Below, one piece after another: positions 43,599 to 53,717 of a DNA stretch of 64,000 nucleotides. Each line of letters begins with the position of its first letter. Position 1 is the first letter of the stretch. The notes beneath the pieces were generated by a model. The model was not told where the DNA came from, searched no databases, and was given only the letters and a program-made list of their open reading frames with translations. The translations under genes were made by a program, and so were the position numbers. Source of the DNA: Bartonella phoceensis (GTDB taxonomy: Bacteria > Pseudomonadota > Alphaproteobacteria > Rhizobiales > Rhizobiaceae); NCBI RefSeq assembly GCF_902825145.1, contig NZ_CADEAD010000003.1:1-64000 (forward strand), given 5' to 3'.

Positions 43599-43666
43599 TG
43601 TTTTTGCTATTTAGTAAAGAGTTGACTTCTCCTATTTATAGGGCAGTTATTTGAATTTGCCAAGAG

Positions 43667-43704
43667 AAGTTTCAAAGCTCCTCTTTTATAGAGCTTTGAA
43701 ACTT
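43667..43704 (-). terminator. Terminator-like hairpin after icd
   Basis: AAGTTTCAAAGCTC (43667-43680) pairs perfectly with GAGCTTTGAAACTT (43691-43704) around a ten-base loop, 14 bp in all. It begins 15 nt after the icd stop. There is no T run beyond the second arm on the minus strand, so it may stabilise the 3' end rather than terminate by itself. Confidence 0.65.
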
Positions 43705-43718
43705 AAACAATATGCAAT

Positions 43719-44933
43719 TTAATTGTTCATTGCATTTTTGAGATTTTCATCAATTTTATCAAGAAAACCTGTTGTAGAAAGCCACTTTTGTTTTGGCCCA
43801 ATCAAAAGTGCAAGATCTTTGGTCATAAAACCTTCTTCAACAGTCTTAACACAGACTTCTTCCAACGTCGTAGCAAAGTTTTTTAATTTTTCATTGTTAT
43901 CGAGTTTGGCACGGTGTGCCAGTCCACGTGTCCACGCAAAAATGGAAGCAATAGAATTTGTTGATGTCTCTTCATTTTTTTGGTGCTGACGGTAATGGCG
44001 TGTTACTGTGCCGTGTGCAGCTTCTGCTTCAACAATTTTACCGTCTGGTGTCATGAGAACAGAAGTCATAAGTCCAAGGGACCCAAAGCCTTGAGCAACG
44101 ATATCTGATTGGACATCACCATCATAGTTTTTACATGCCCATACGTAACCACCTGACCATTTAACTGCCGAAGCAACCATATCATCAATTAAGCGATGTT
44201 CGTAATATAATTTACGAATTTCAAATTCAGCTTTAAATTCTGCATCAAATATTTCTTGAAAGATATCTTTAAAACGACCATCGTAAGCTTTTAGAATGGT
44301 GTTTTTTGTTGAAAGATAAACTGGAAGGTTCCGCTGTAGCCCGTAATTAAAAGAAGCCCTAGCAAAATCACGAATAGATTCATCAAGGTTATACATAGCC
44401 ATGGCAACCCCTTCGCTTGGGGCATCAAAGACATCATGTTCGATAACTTGATTGTCATCGCCGACAAATTTAATACTTAATTTTCCTTTGCCAGGAAATT
44501 TAAAATCTGTTGCCTTATATTGATCACCAAAAGCATGACGACCAATAATAATTGGTTTTGTCCAGTTAGGGACGAGGCGCGGGACATTCTTGCAGATAAT
44601 AGGTTCGCGAAAAATAACCCCTCCTAAAATATTACGAATAGTACCATTGGGTGATTTCCACATTTTTTTTAAGTTGAATTCTTTAACACGTGCTTCATCT
44701 GGCGTGATAGTTGCACATTTTACACCAACTCCATGTTTTTTGATAGCATTGGCAGAATCAATAGTTACCTGATCGTTGGTTGTATCTCGATTTTCGATGG
44801 AAAGATCGTAATATTTGAGCTCAATGTCGAGATAGGGATGGATTAATTTGTCTTTGATATATTTCCAGATGATACGAGTCATTTCATCACCATCGATTTC
44901 AACAACAGGATTTTCTACTCTGATCTTTACCAT
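43719..44933 (-). CDS. icd: Isocitrate dehydrogenase (NADP+), eukaryotic-like type
   Basis: 404 aa, the homodimeric type shared by alphaproteobacteria and mitochondria. It starts with [18 protein letters not shown]; the substrate-binding [19 protein letters not shown] block and the metal-binding [20 protein letters not shown] region are intact. It decarboxylates isocitrate to 2-oxoglutarate with NADPH formation. AAAGGAC precedes the ATG. Alone in its unit, ended by a hairpin. Confidence 0.97.
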   Translation of the reverse strand: MVKIRVENPVVEIDGDEMTRIIWKYIKDKLIHPYLDIELKYYDLSIENRDTTNDQVTIDSANAIKKHGVGVKCATITPDEARVKEFNLKKMWKSPNGTIRNILGGVIFREPIICKNVPRLVPNWTKPIIIGRHAFGDQYKATDFKFPGKGKLSIKFVGDDNQVIEHDVFDAPSEGVAMAMYNLDESIRDFARASFNYGLQRNLPVYLSTKNTILKAYDGRFKDIFQEIFDAEFKAEFEIRKLYYEHRLIDDMVASAVKWSGGYVWACKNYDGDVQSDIVAQGFGSLGLMTSVLMTPDGKIVEAEAAHGTVTRHYRQHQKNEETSTNSIASIFAWTRGLAHRAKLDNNEKLKNFATTLEEVCVKTVEEGFMTKDLALLIGPKQKWLSTTGFLDKIDENLKNAMNN

Positions 44934-45555
44934 TACAAGTCCTTTTTCGTTTAAGTGATATTATTTGATAACATTTTCAGGTTTGTGATGAAAAGTAAAA
45001 ACAAAAATGATAGAGAGGCATTCATATATAATAGGGTATAGCGCATAGGGAGTAAAATTTTATTGGGAAAATATATTTCGCATGGGGTTTTACTGGTGGT
45101 AAAGAGATTGTTTATTTTTTGTGAGACATTTTTTCACGTTATTGTATGCGGTGCATAGGATTATGAATCTTTTGTATTGTCATTGCAATTTCAAGAACAT
45201 GATTCGTTTTTTAGCTAAAGATACAATGTGATAAAGAAAAACTGTTATGAGAAATGGCCTTGTAAGCCAAATTGTGGTTTAATCTTTTAGGATGTTTTAG
45301 AAGCTTTTACAGTTATTTTGGGTAAAGAACTTATAGAGATAGAGTGAAGCGTGACTTAAAGAATTTACAATATATCTATTACGTTTCCCTTAATAATTTT
45401 TTTAAGAGAAAATAAGCCATTCACAGGGTAAATTTGATGATTCCTTTATGTATGCACATAAAAGCACATTAAAAAACAATTCTTACTCTTATTGATGTAC
45501 CTCATAACTTTAAAAAAGAGCATAAAATCAACATGTTGGCTAAATAAAAAAGACT
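44934..45555. other. Spacer upstream of icd, no gene seen
   Basis: About 620 AT-rich bases between icd and tRNA-Glu, both of which point leftward. The part nearest icd must hold its promoter and the part nearest the tRNA its transcription end. I recognise no coding relic or repeat here. Confidence 0.5.
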
Positions 45556-45630
45556 TGGTACGCCCAAGGGGAATCGAACCCCTGTTTCCGCCGTGAAAGG
45601 GCGGCGTCCTAACCGCTAGACGATGGGCGC
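45556..45630 (-). tRNA. tRNA-Glu (anticodon UUC)
   Basis: The minus strand reads GCGCCCATCGTCTAGCGGTT at its 5' end. The anticodon arm is CCGCCC-TTTCA-CGGCGG-like with anticodon TTC, and the T arm is AGGGGTTCGATTCCCCT. The acceptor arm pairs GCGCCCA with TGGGCGT, closing with a G-U pair, followed by discriminator A and an encoded CCA at 45558-45556. All arms fold as a standard cloverleaf. It stands alone, with no neighbouring tRNA. Confidence 0.96.
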
Positions 45631-45807
45631 AAACCAATGATGAGGCTTATAGAGAGGATCTTTTTACTTCGCAAGTCCTCTATGTAATTTTTTTTAAAAA
45701 AACCTGTCTTATTGAATTATTTTTAGGTGTATCTCTTTGAACAGTAGAGAAAAAATAATTACTTTTCCCTTTATTTATTTCCACATGGCTAAATTAAGAG
45801 ATTTTTA

Positions 45808-46705
45808 GAAAAGCATTAACGCCTACCATTTGGTTCTTTCGTCTATCTAAACAATTATTGTCTGAAAGCTGCTTATTCATAAGGGAACTGATTTAGGTAT
45901 ACGCTACCGTAATTTATCATTCCTTTTAAGGTACTGTTGATGTATTAATGTAAAATATGTAGGTTTTGCAAATATTCTTGGTCTCCTATATTTTCCAATG
46001 TTTCATGGTTGCATTGTCTACAAGTCAAGTTTATACCTCCTATTTTGGTGTTAGGCTCTGTTGAGGTTGTATACAGGGGGTGAGGATATCTAGATTTTAA
46101 GGGACAGATATTTCTGATGGGGTTCAAGCTATGCAACGGTAGCAAGAGATGTGGTATTATCTTCTGTTACACCTTATTATATCCATCCTTTTAATGCATC
46201 ATATGAAGGACTGTTGTTTTTTCAATATTTGTTGAATTGGATAGTTTTATGTAATTTTTATCTATAAATTTTCTCTTGAAAGTATTTGTAATAATTGAAT
46301 TTATGTGTGAAACATTTTTCAATGTTAGGATAGAGGATAATTTTTCTGTTAAAAATGAATGGTTTATAATTTTTTCTGCTTATAAACTCCTATTGAGATT
46401 AGAGAGGACTTCTGTTTTCATAAAGGTTAGCATTATATGATTGCTTTTAAAAAGATTGTTGCTTTATGTTGTGGTTGTTTGAAAGATGTATAAAGAGGGA
46501 TGCAGGGTTGATAATCGGAAGTTTTTATATGCTCATGGAAAATTTTTAATATCTGAATCTGTAATCTTAATTGAGTCTTTGTTCTTTACGAAAAGATAAA
46601 TAATTTGTGTTCCTTAGCAATTTTTATTAAACGAGTACTTGTTGTACGAGAGGGATAATTGAGTTGCATAGAGCGGGGAACTTATTGAAGGACTTCTTTA
46701 AATTG
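45808..46705 (+). pseudogene. Decayed PLP-dependent aminotransferase gene upstream of hom
   Basis: No intact frame lies here, but fold-type I aminotransferase blocks follow in order. At about 45808-45875: RLPFGSFVYL then NNYCLKAA (family RRLPPYVFEQVNRLKAA). At 46133-46192: ATVARDVVLSSVTPYYIHPF (family AITAPGDVVLCPNPTYPIHPF). At 46297-46339: EFMCETF, one extra base, SMLG-stop-RI (family EFTSMSKTFSMxGWRIGF, the PLP-lysine motif, Lys now Glu and Trp now TAG). KFLI near 46539 and AGNLLKDFF near 46680 fit the C-terminus. Hyphomicrobiales commonly have such a gene just before hom. Confidence 0.8.
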
Positions 46706-46785
46706 TGCTGGTTTTGAGCATCATGTAGGCTGATTTGTGCATCATTTAAATATTTTTTAGAGAGATAGGGGTAAGCAGCTAGATA

Positions 46786-48096
46786 ATGACAGAAACTTTA
46801 AAAGTGGGCATTGCGGGTCTTGGTACGGTTGGTACTTCAGTTATTCGAATTCTACGCGAAAAAGCTGATAGTTTAGCTTGCCAATGTGGGCGATCAATCC
46901 AGATTGTTGCTGTTAGTGCGCGTGATAAAAACCGTAATCGTGGAATTGATCTAAGTGGTGTAAAATGGTTCGATTCACCTGTAGAAATGGCTGCTTCTGA
47001 TGAAATTGACGTTTTTGTTGAATTGATTGGTGGCGAATTAGATGTTGTATATGAAGCTGTTAAGAAGGCGCTTGAGATGGGGCATCATGTTGTTACTGCC
47101 AACAAAGCACTTCTCGCTCGTCATGGGGTAACACTTGCTGTGAGGGCAGAAGAGAAAGGTGTTTTTTTGCATTTTGAAGCTGCCGTCGCAGGGGGAATTC
47201 CTGTCATCAAGGCGATGAGAGAATCACTTCCCGGTAATCATATATCGCGGATTTATGGCATTCTTAATGGAACCTGCAACTATATATTAACACGCATGTT
47301 TACCGAAGATCTTTCCTTTAAAGATTGTTTGGTAGATGCACAGAGACTTGGTTATGCTGAAGCTGATTCAACTTTTGATATTGAGGGATATGATACAGCT
47401 CATAAATTGGCTTTGTTAACGAGTTTAGCATTTGGAACAGCGATTTCGTTAGATGATGTCTATGTTGAAGGAATTAGCAATATTTCGCAGATTGATATCC
47501 GGGCGGCTGATGAATTGGGTTATCGGATTAAGCTTTTAGGCGTTGCATTAAAAACTGATTCTGGTATCGAACAGCGCGTTCATCCAACAATGGTACCAAC
47601 ATCATCAATGATTGCACAGATTCATGGTGTGACAAATGCCCTTTCTATTCAAAGTGATTTATTGGGTGAATTATTATTTTCTGGTCCTGGTGCTGGAGGA
47701 GCGGCAACAGCATCAGCAGTGATTGGTGATTTGGCTGATATAGCGAGAGCGCATCCTGGTTTTCAATACGCACCTATTTTGGGAAGTCCAGCATTGGGTC
47801 TTACTCCTCATAAAAAAGCACGTATTTCTCATCATGCAGGTGGTTATTTTATTCGTTTGAATGTTCATGATCGCGCTGGTGTTTTTGCGGCGGTTGCAAG
47901 GCATATGGCTGATAATAATATTTCATTAGAGTCGATTGTTCAAAGATCTTTTGTAGAAAGTCAAATTGTGAAAACAATTATTTTAATAACGCATGAAACA
48001 ACAGAAGTGAATGTACGACAAGCACTTGCTGCAATTGAAAAAGATGGTCATCTTGTTGCAAAATCTCAATTCATTCGTATCGAACCTATAGCATAG
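46786..48096 (+). CDS. hom: Homoserine dehydrogenase
   Basis: 436 aa. NAD(P)-binding GIAGLGTVGTSVIRIL at residues 8-23, catalytic-domain blocks NKALLARHG, AAVAGGIPVIKAMRES, and the GILNGTCNYILTRM motif. A C-terminal ACT domain (about 350-430, LNVHDRAGVFAAVARHMAD) suggests threonine feedback. It reduces aspartate semialdehyde to homoserine toward threonine and methionine. glpX follows after 152 nt in the same direction. Confidence 0.96.
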   Translation: MTETLKVGIAGLGTVGTSVIRILREKADSLACQCGRSIQIVAVSARDKNRNRGIDLSGVKWFDSPVEMAASDEIDVFVELIGGELDVVYEAVKKALEMGHHVVTANKALLARHGVTLAVRAEEKGVFLHFEAAVAGGIPVIKAMRESLPGNHISRIYGILNGTCNYILTRMFTEDLSFKDCLVDAQRLGYAEADSTFDIEGYDTAHKLALLTSLAFGTAISLDDVYVEGISNISQIDIRAADELGYRIKLLGVALKTDSGIEQRVHPTMVPTSSMIAQIHGVTNALSIQSDLLGELLFSGPGAGGAATASAVIGDLADIARAHPGFQYAPILGSPALGLTPHKKARISHHAGGYFIRLNVHDRAGVFAAVARHMADNNISLESIVQRSFVESQIVKTIILITHETTEVNVRQALAAIEKDGHLVAKSQFIRIEPIA

Positions 48097-48248
48097 AACG
48101 GATAGTTTGTTTTATAACGTAAGACAAAAGAGGCTTGAGTCCTTTTTCTTTTGTGGAAATTTCTCGTCTTTACCAAAAGCTTTCTTCTTAATATTGAGTA
48201 ATAAATGCTAGTGTTTTTTATTAGTATGTATTCGATAGGATTTTTCAT

Positions 48249-49235
48249 ATGCTCAAAACTCAGAAGATTTTAAATGGACTTGATCGTATTCTAACGCTTG
48301 AATTAGTACGCGTAACTGAACGTGCTGCTGTTGCAGCGGCACGCTGGCGTGGACGTGGTGATGAAAAGGCAGCTGATCAAGCTGCTGTAGATGCAATGCG
48401 TCAGGAACTTAATCGCTTGCCTATCGATGGTACAGTGGTGATTGGTGAAGGGGAACGCGATGAAGCTCCTATGCTTTATATTGGAGAGAAAGTAGGTCTT
48501 CAAAATGGATTGGCGATTGATATTGCGCTTGATCCACTTGAGGGAACGACAATTTGTGCTAAGAATCTTGCTAATTCCTTAGCTGTAATCGCGATTGCTG
48601 AAAAGGGTAACCTCCTTTATGCTCCTGATGTTTATATGGAGAAAATTGCTATTGGTCCTGGTTATCCAAAAGGGGTTGTTGATATAGATGCACATCCTGC
48701 TGATAATATTTACGCACTTGCAAAGGCTAAAGGAGTGGCTGTAAATCAAATTACTGTTTGTGTGATGGATCGTCCTCGCCATACAAAGCTGATTGATGAA
48801 GTACGGGCAACTGGGGCTTCAATTCGTTTAATTGGTGATGGAGATGTTGCAGCTGTTATTGATACAACTAATCCAGATGAAACGGGTATTGATATCTATA
48901 TGGGGATTGGTGGAGCACCAGAGGGCGTGTTAGCGGCTGCAGCTTTACGCTGTATTGGTGGGCAGATGCAAGGACGTTTACAGCTTGATACAGACGAAAA
49001 AATTGCACGCGCAGCCAAAATGGGAATTGATAACCCCAATAAAGCTTATACAATGGAAGAGATGGCGAAAGGTGATGTGTTGTTTTCTGCGACAGGCGTA
49101 ACGGATGGCAATATGCTTTCTGGTGTTAAATTCGCCCCTCGTTATATTCAGACGGACACTCTTGTAATGCGTTCACATACAGGGACAATCCGTTATATTA
49201 AAGCGCAGCATAGGGATTGTTCAAAATTTGATTAA
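48249..49235 (+). CDS. glpX: Fructose-1,6-bisphosphatase class II
   Basis: 328 aa. GlpX-type motifs: GEGERDEAPMLYIGEKVG near residue 64 and the metal-binding IALDPLEGTTICA near 95, and the sugar-phosphate GIGGAPEGVLAAAALRC near 216. It drives gluconeogenesis by dephosphorylating fructose-1,6-bisphosphate. hom-glpX is the rhizobial order; the recJ gene that often follows is not here. Confidence 0.95.
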   Translation: MLKTQKILNGLDRILTLELVRVTERAAVAAARWRGRGDEKAADQAAVDAMRQELNRLPIDGTVVIGEGERDEAPMLYIGEKVGLQNGLAIDIALDPLEGTTICAKNLANSLAVIAIAEKGNLLYAPDVYMEKIAIGPGYPKGVVDIDAHPADNIYALAKAKGVAVNQITVCVMDRPRHTKLIDEVRATGASIRLIGDGDVAAVIDTTNPDETGIDIYMGIGGAPEGVLAAAALRCIGGQMQGRLQLDTDEKIARAAKMGIDNPNKAYTMEEMAKGDVLFSATGVTDGNMLSGVKFAPRYIQTDTLVMRSHTGTIRYIKAQHRDCSKFD

Positions 49236-49289
49236 TGTTTTCTTTTTTCGCTATCGCTATTAAAAAATAAAAAAACGTTTTAAAAACAT

Positions 49290-49331
49290 ATGCTTCCATA
49301 AACATTTTAAGAAATATCTTTATGGAAGCAT
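49290..49331 (-). terminator. Rho-independent terminator of ilvE
   Basis: ATGCTTCCATAAA (49290-49302) pairs perfectly with TTTATGGAAGCAT (49319-49331), 13 bp around 16 bases. On the minus strand the second arm is followed by a T-rich tract (TGTTTTTAAAACG, then TTTTTTTATTTTTTA). It lies 28 nt after the ilvE stop and 55 nt past glpX, for which it has no useful T run. Confidence 0.8.
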
Positions 49332-49358
49332 TATTGGTGTGGGGGGGTATTTTTTATG

Positions 49359-50465
49359 TTATGAGAGCTGTACGGAATGCACCCAACCATTTTTATCTTC
49401 TCTGTTGCCTTTCTGAAGGTCAACAAGCTGTGTGCGAAGTTGTTTCGTGATCTCACCAATTACGTCATTTCCGATAACGATTTCACCCCCGTTGTATTTG
49501 AAACGACCGATTGATGTAACAACAGCCGCTGTACCACAAGCAAAGGCTTCTTTAAGGTGACCCCTACGCACATCCTCTTTGAGCGATTCAAAAGAATAAG
49601 GACGTTCTTCTATTGTTAAACCCATTTGTTGAGCCAATTGTAAAATTGAATGACGTGTTATCCCAGGAAGAATAGTGCCATTAAGTGCAGGTGTTACAAG
49701 TGTATTATTTGCCATAATAAAGCAAACGTTCATACCGCCAAGTTCTTCAATCCACTTATGTTCAACCATATCAAGGAAGAGTACTTGGCTACAGTTGTTT
49801 TCAATTGCATTTCTTTGTACAAGTAAACTTGCTGCATAGTTACCCCCACATTTCGCTGCACCTGTTCCTCCTGGTCCAGCACGGCTATAACCGGTTTCAA
49901 TCCATACGCTGACAGGTTTTTCTTCTCCTTTGAAATAGAATTCAACAGGAGATGCTATAATACAGAAAAGATATTCTTCAGAAGGGCGAACTCCCAAAAA
50001 CTTTTCATTACCAAACATGAATGGACGTATGTAGAGGCTAGCATTGGGATTTCCAGAAATCCACTTCTGATCAATCCTTACCAATTGATGAACAGCATCT
50101 AAAAAAATATCTTTTGGCAATTCTGGCATGGCTAAACGTTGCGCAGATTCTATAAAGCGTTGTGCATTAGCATCAGGACGAAATAACAAAACGCGTCCAT
50201 CTTTTGTGCGGAATGCTTTTAAACCTTCAAAAATTTCTTGCGCATAATGCAAGACGGCACTTGCTGGGCTAATCTCCAAAGGTTTGTATGGAGAGATAAC
50301 AGCATTATGCCAACCTTTATCTTTAGTCCATTGGATGGTACACATATGATCTGTAAAAAATTGACCAAAACCAGGATTTTTTAAAATTTCTTCACGCTTT
50401 TCATCTGACAGAGGTGATGGGTGCTTTTCTATTTTTAACGAAATTGGTGATGTAGGAGATTTCAT
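49359..50465 (-). CDS. ilvE: Branched-chain amino acid aminotransferase
   Basis: 368 aa, the longer bacterial/mitochondrial BCAT type. The Schiff-base lysine is in GTGAAKCGGNYAASLL near residue 198, with the PLP-phosphate region LNGTILPGITRHSIL and GTAAVVTSIG. It interconverts Leu/Ile/Val and their keto acids with glutamate. Reads away from glpX and is closed by the hairpin at 49290-49331. AAGGTTTTACTT is the nearest upstream purine tract. Confidence 0.94.
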   Translation of the reverse strand: MKSPTSPISLKIEKHPSPLSDEKREEILKNPGFGQFFTDHMCTIQWTKDKGWHNAVISPYKPLEISPASAVLHYAQEIFEGLKAFRTKDGRVLLFRPDANAQRFIESAQRLAMPELPKDIFLDAVHQLVRIDQKWISGNPNASLYIRPFMFGNEKFLGVRPSEEYLFCIIASPVEFYFKGEEKPVSVWIETGYSRAGPGGTGAAKCGGNYAASLLVQRNAIENNCSQVLFLDMVEHKWIEELGGMNVCFIMANNTLVTPALNGTILPGITRHSILQLAQQMGLTIEERPYSFESLKEDVRRGHLKEAFACGTAAVVTSIGRFKYNGGEIVIGNDVIGEITKQLRTQLVDLQKGNREDKNGWVHSVQLS

Positions 50466-50761
50466 AAGTAAAACCTTTTGGGATACGCTTTATTTCTAAG
50501 TGTTCTTTATTATGAAAAATAATGATATGCTTAATATCCCAACCTTATTATTAGCGAAACATTTGTGTCAATGCTTTATTATGGAATTAAAAGAAAAGAC
50601 TATTTGAGAGATATTTTCTGTTACCATTTTGCACCTTCTTTTCATTTTATCAAATAATCAGGAACCTTTTTACATTTTTGTCGTTTTCAAAAGTAAGTGT
50701 CTGAATAATTGCATATATGCATATCTTTAAAGGTAAGGGGAATTGAGAAAAGGAATTTACT

Positions 50762-51133
50762 ATGATTGATAGAAATTACCATACATACGAGGAACGTATA
50801 ACTGCAGAAAAGAAAGAGCGTGAACAGCGTAATGCGATTGGTAAAGGTATTCTTGTTGTTCTTCTTACACTCTTTATTATTTGGTTTATTTTTGGTTTTT
50901 TAGGGTCTTTTTTTGCAAAATCCCCTGAACGTATCTCTCACGATAATTCTACAGAATCAGAACAAACAATTATACGCCCGAGAGAATTAAATCCAACATC
51001 TCCAACACCTTATATTGATAAGGGCACGAGATTACCTTTATCTCACGAACAAAATTCCCTCGAGAAAAAAATCAAACCTAACATAGATCAAGGAGTCAAG
51101 TTCCCTCAAATGCATGATTCTACAAAGATCTGA
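50762..51133 (+). CDS. Small membrane protein, unknown function
   Basis: 123 aa. A charged N-terminus (YEERITAEKKEREQR) precedes one hydrophobic span at about residues 25-50 (KGILVVLLTLFIIWFIFGFL). After it a hydrophilic, Pro/Ser-rich tail follows with two similar pieces, YIDKGTRLPL and NIDQGVKFPQ, perhaps an internal repeat. AAAGGAAT precedes the ATG. No family recognised; it looks genus-specific. Confidence 0.7.
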   Translation: MIDRNYHTYEERITAEKKEREQRNAIGKGILVVLLTLFIIWFIFGFLGSFFAKSPERISHDNSTESEQTIIRPRELNPTSPTPYIDKGTRLPLSHEQNSLEKKIKPNIDQGVKFPQMHDSTKI

Positions 51134-51187
51134 TAGACTTCTGACTCTTAAAATTAATCATCGGTTTATGATTTACTCTCAAAATAA

Positions 51188-51220
51188 ATAGCGCAATGGT
51201 TAATAAGGCCGTTGCGCTAT
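51188..51220. terminator. Bidirectional terminator-type hairpin
   Basis: ATAGCGCAA (51188-51196) pairs perfectly with TTGCGCTAT (51212-51220) around 15 bases, followed on the plus strand by ATTTTTA. It lies between the ends of the small membrane protein gene (+) and the SPOR gene (-), and could serve both. Confidence 0.75.
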
Positions 51221-51224
51221 ATTT

Positions 51225-53717
51225 TTAGCGTGTGATGAAGCAATTGCCTCCAGAATTTTTGATGCTTTCACAAAGATTTATAGCGTCATTTCGGTTTTGC
51301 GTTTGAATGCGAACACGATAATAAGTTCCTTTTCCTGGTATGAGAGCAGGCTGAATATTTAAAGGACGAATGCCGATAAGAGGCCCAAATTTAGATTTTA
51401 TTCTTTTCAAAGTATCGCTAGCTAGTGCATGGGTTGGTTGAGATGCAAGTTGTACGTAATAACTTTCTGAGTTTTGTATAACTACTGGGGTTGGTACTGT
51501 TGGGCGAGAAGAAACGTGCGTTTGTTGATCTAAATTTCTCTTTGGATGTGAAGGAAGTGGTACAAATTTTTCTTCAATATGAGAAGTAGAAGTGTTTTCC
51601 GCTATTATTTTATCAATAGCGCTCGTGAGATTATCTCCGTTATTTGTATTGGATTTGTGTGAAGCAACAAGGGAGGAATCTTGAAATTGATCTCCAGGAG
51701 TTTGATCAATCATTTCTTTTGGGTCATCAGAGGTTTTTTTCTCTATGTTATGTTGTGGCTCTAATACAATTGTGCCATCTCGGTTTACAATAACAGTTTG
51801 TACTTCTCGTGTTGGAATGGTGTGATTGATAGCTTTAGTTACTGCGTCTTCAACATCAGATTGAGCAAGAGAAGATGATGAAGAATTTGTAAATTCTGGT
51901 TGATTTTCTTCTGGTAAGTTTTCAGGCTGTTCAGAATTATCAATAAGAAATTGTTGTGTATTTTCTTGTTTTTCATTTTGTTCAGTTGTTTGTTTATAAA
52001 TATCTAAATTATGTGTAACATCATTTTTCGTTTCAGCTGTTTCTTGTTTAAATTTGAAAGGTGTATTATCAGCGCGTATAATGGGTGTGCTTTCATTTTT
52101 TTGTGATGGTACTAAAAAATGAGAATAGCCAACAAAACCGGTTGCTATTAAAATAAGAAGAAGAGCACTTCTGGTAAAAATTTTACCAACAGCAAAACTT
52201 TTTAAAGGAGCAGTGATTGATGCATGCGTGGGGATTTCGTCTACACCTCCTGCGTATGAGTGATTTTCAGTAAAAGGAGAAGAATTATAATCCACATTAT
52301 CAGGGGGAAAATAATTGGTGTTTTGAGTTTGGGAATTTGTATATGAATCTCTTGGATTTTGCAGAGTTTTATGAAAGATTTCATTAAAAATTTCATTTTG
52401 CTGTTGTTGCTGCGAAAAACTTTCTTCTGGAACATTTCCAACATTGAGTACATCAGCAAATTCTTCTTTCAAACCATCCGTTTGTACATCATATTCTGGA
52501 GGGTCATAGGGAACTTCGGGAACTACAATTGGTCCAGTTTTTTCCACGATTTCCTCTGCAAATTTATAAGTATCGACATTTGGGGCGGAAGTATTTCTGT
52601 GTGTATAGTGATACGTAAAAAAATTACCCGTTTGTTTTGTACTAGAGGCTTCCGATGAAGCATTCATATCATTTAAATTACTTTGACTATACGACCCTTC
52701 TTTTTTATTGCTTTGCTCAGGGATATTTTCAACGTTATTAATGTATTCTTGAGGATTACGATATTTCGGAGATTCTTCAGCGTAAGTCTCTGCTTGTAAG
52801 GGTTTTTCTTTATAAGACTCGAAATAATCAGTTGTGCAGCGTTCTTGTGAAAATCTTTTTAAATCAGGCTGTGTGTCTATTTGTGTTGAATCCAAAGGTG
52901 ACGAAAAGTCGCTTGTTGTTTTACTTTTTTCTGTGTCCTCCCTCTCTGAAATAAGGTCAGAAGAAGAGAAGAGCATATTTGCATTCATAGAGGAGAGGAA
53001 AACATCAGTATAATGTTCTTTATCCTGGTTTTCTTGAGCATTTGAAGCTTGATAGGGATGGTTTAGGGAAGTATCGTAGAAGTTTTGCTTGTTCTCATAA
53101 TTTTGTTGTATGTTTCTAGTATCCTCCTGTTGTGGGGTTGTTTGTGAAAAACGGTTGGCTTGTTCAATAGGCTCTGAAGAGACTTTTCTATTATCTGAAT
53201 CAAAAAAGAAATTTTCTGATTGTATACTCAAGTCACTTTTTTCAAAAAGAGGATCCGTATTTATCGATACAGTAGTCTTTCGAGATAATGGATTCTTTTG
53301 GATAGGTAAAGGAGAGAGCGCGTCTAAAATTTGCTCTTCATCATGATTAAGAGGTAAAAAATTCTCTTCTTTAGTTAAAAAACTATTTTTTTCCAAATGT
53401 TTAAAAGAAGATTTTGAAAAAATATCTGAGGTTTGTTCATTGCTCGTTGTCTCTAAGTTCCCTTGCTTCTTTGGATCATCAAAGGCCAAGTCATTTGTTA
53501 AATTATTTTCAAATTCTGCTTCTAGAAAGGATAAATCAAAATTATCATGGGATGGAGTTTTATGGGACTGAGGTACCGATTGATCAGTCTGTAAAGAAGA
53601 TTGATCATTTTGATTTTCACTTTGTTTATTCGGATTAAAGATTTGCGTAAGTCTTCCTAAAGGATCATGATGATCCTGTTTCATTTCGTGTGGATTTTTG
53701 CGATCGTTATCGCTCAT
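51225..53717 (-). CDS. SPOR-domain membrane protein with long disordered region
   Basis: 830 aa from the ATG at 53717 (a GTG four codons earlier is also in frame). The first ~510 residues are cytoplasmic and low complexity, rich in Ser, Asn, Gln, Glu. One membrane span at about 512-535 (SALLLILIATGFVGYSHFLV). A second disordered stretch in the periplasm leads to a C-terminal SPOR domain at about 750-830 (YYVQLASQPTHALASDTL... GTYYRVRIQ), which binds denuded septal peptidoglycan. It follows argS, as in related genera. Probably a cell-division protein; much longer than rhizobial counterparts is inference. Confidence 0.85.
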   Translation of the reverse strand: MSDNDRKNPHEMKQDHHDPLGRLTQIFNPNKQSENQNDQSSLQTDQSVPQSHKTPSHDNFDLSFLEAEFENNLTNDLAFDDPKKQGNLETTSNEQTSDIFSKSSFKHLEKNSFLTKEENFLPLNHDEEQILDALSPLPIQKNPLSRKTTVSINTDPLFEKSDLSIQSENFFFDSDNRKVSSEPIEQANRFSQTTPQQEDTRNIQQNYENKQNFYDTSLNHPYQASNAQENQDKEHYTDVFLSSMNANMLFSSSDLISEREDTEKSKTTSDFSSPLDSTQIDTQPDLKRFSQERCTTDYFESYKEKPLQAETYAEESPKYRNPQEYINNVENIPEQSNKKEGSYSQSNLNDMNASSEASSTKQTGNFFTYHYTHRNTSAPNVDTYKFAEEIVEKTGPIVVPEVPYDPPEYDVQTDGLKEEFADVLNVGNVPEESFSQQQQQNEIFNEIFHKTLQNPRDSYTNSQTQNTNYFPPDNVDYNSSPFTENHSYAGGVDEIPTHASITAPLKSFAVGKIFTRSALLLILIATGFVGYSHFLVPSQKNESTPIIRADNTPFKFKQETAETKNDVTHNLDIYKQTTEQNEKQENTQQFLIDNSEQPENLPEENQPEFTNSSSSSLAQSDVEDAVTKAINHTIPTREVQTVIVNRDGTIVLEPQHNIEKKTSDDPKEMIDQTPGDQFQDSSLVASHKSNTNNGDNLTSAIDKIIAENTSTSHIEEKFVPLPSHPKRNLDQQTHVSSRPTVPTPVVIQNSESYYVQLASQPTHALASDTLKRIKSKFGPLIGIRPLNIQPALIPGKGTYYRVRIQTQNRNDAINLCESIKNSGGNCFITR

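Noticed and set aside
45446..45637. 63-codon leftward open frame overlapping tRNA-Glu
   Set aside because: It is read through the tRNA gene itself; the cloverleaf and encoded CCA explain the sequence.
45945..46145. 66-codon leftward frame upstream of hom
   Set aside because: It is antisense to the aminotransferase relic and has no recognisable features.
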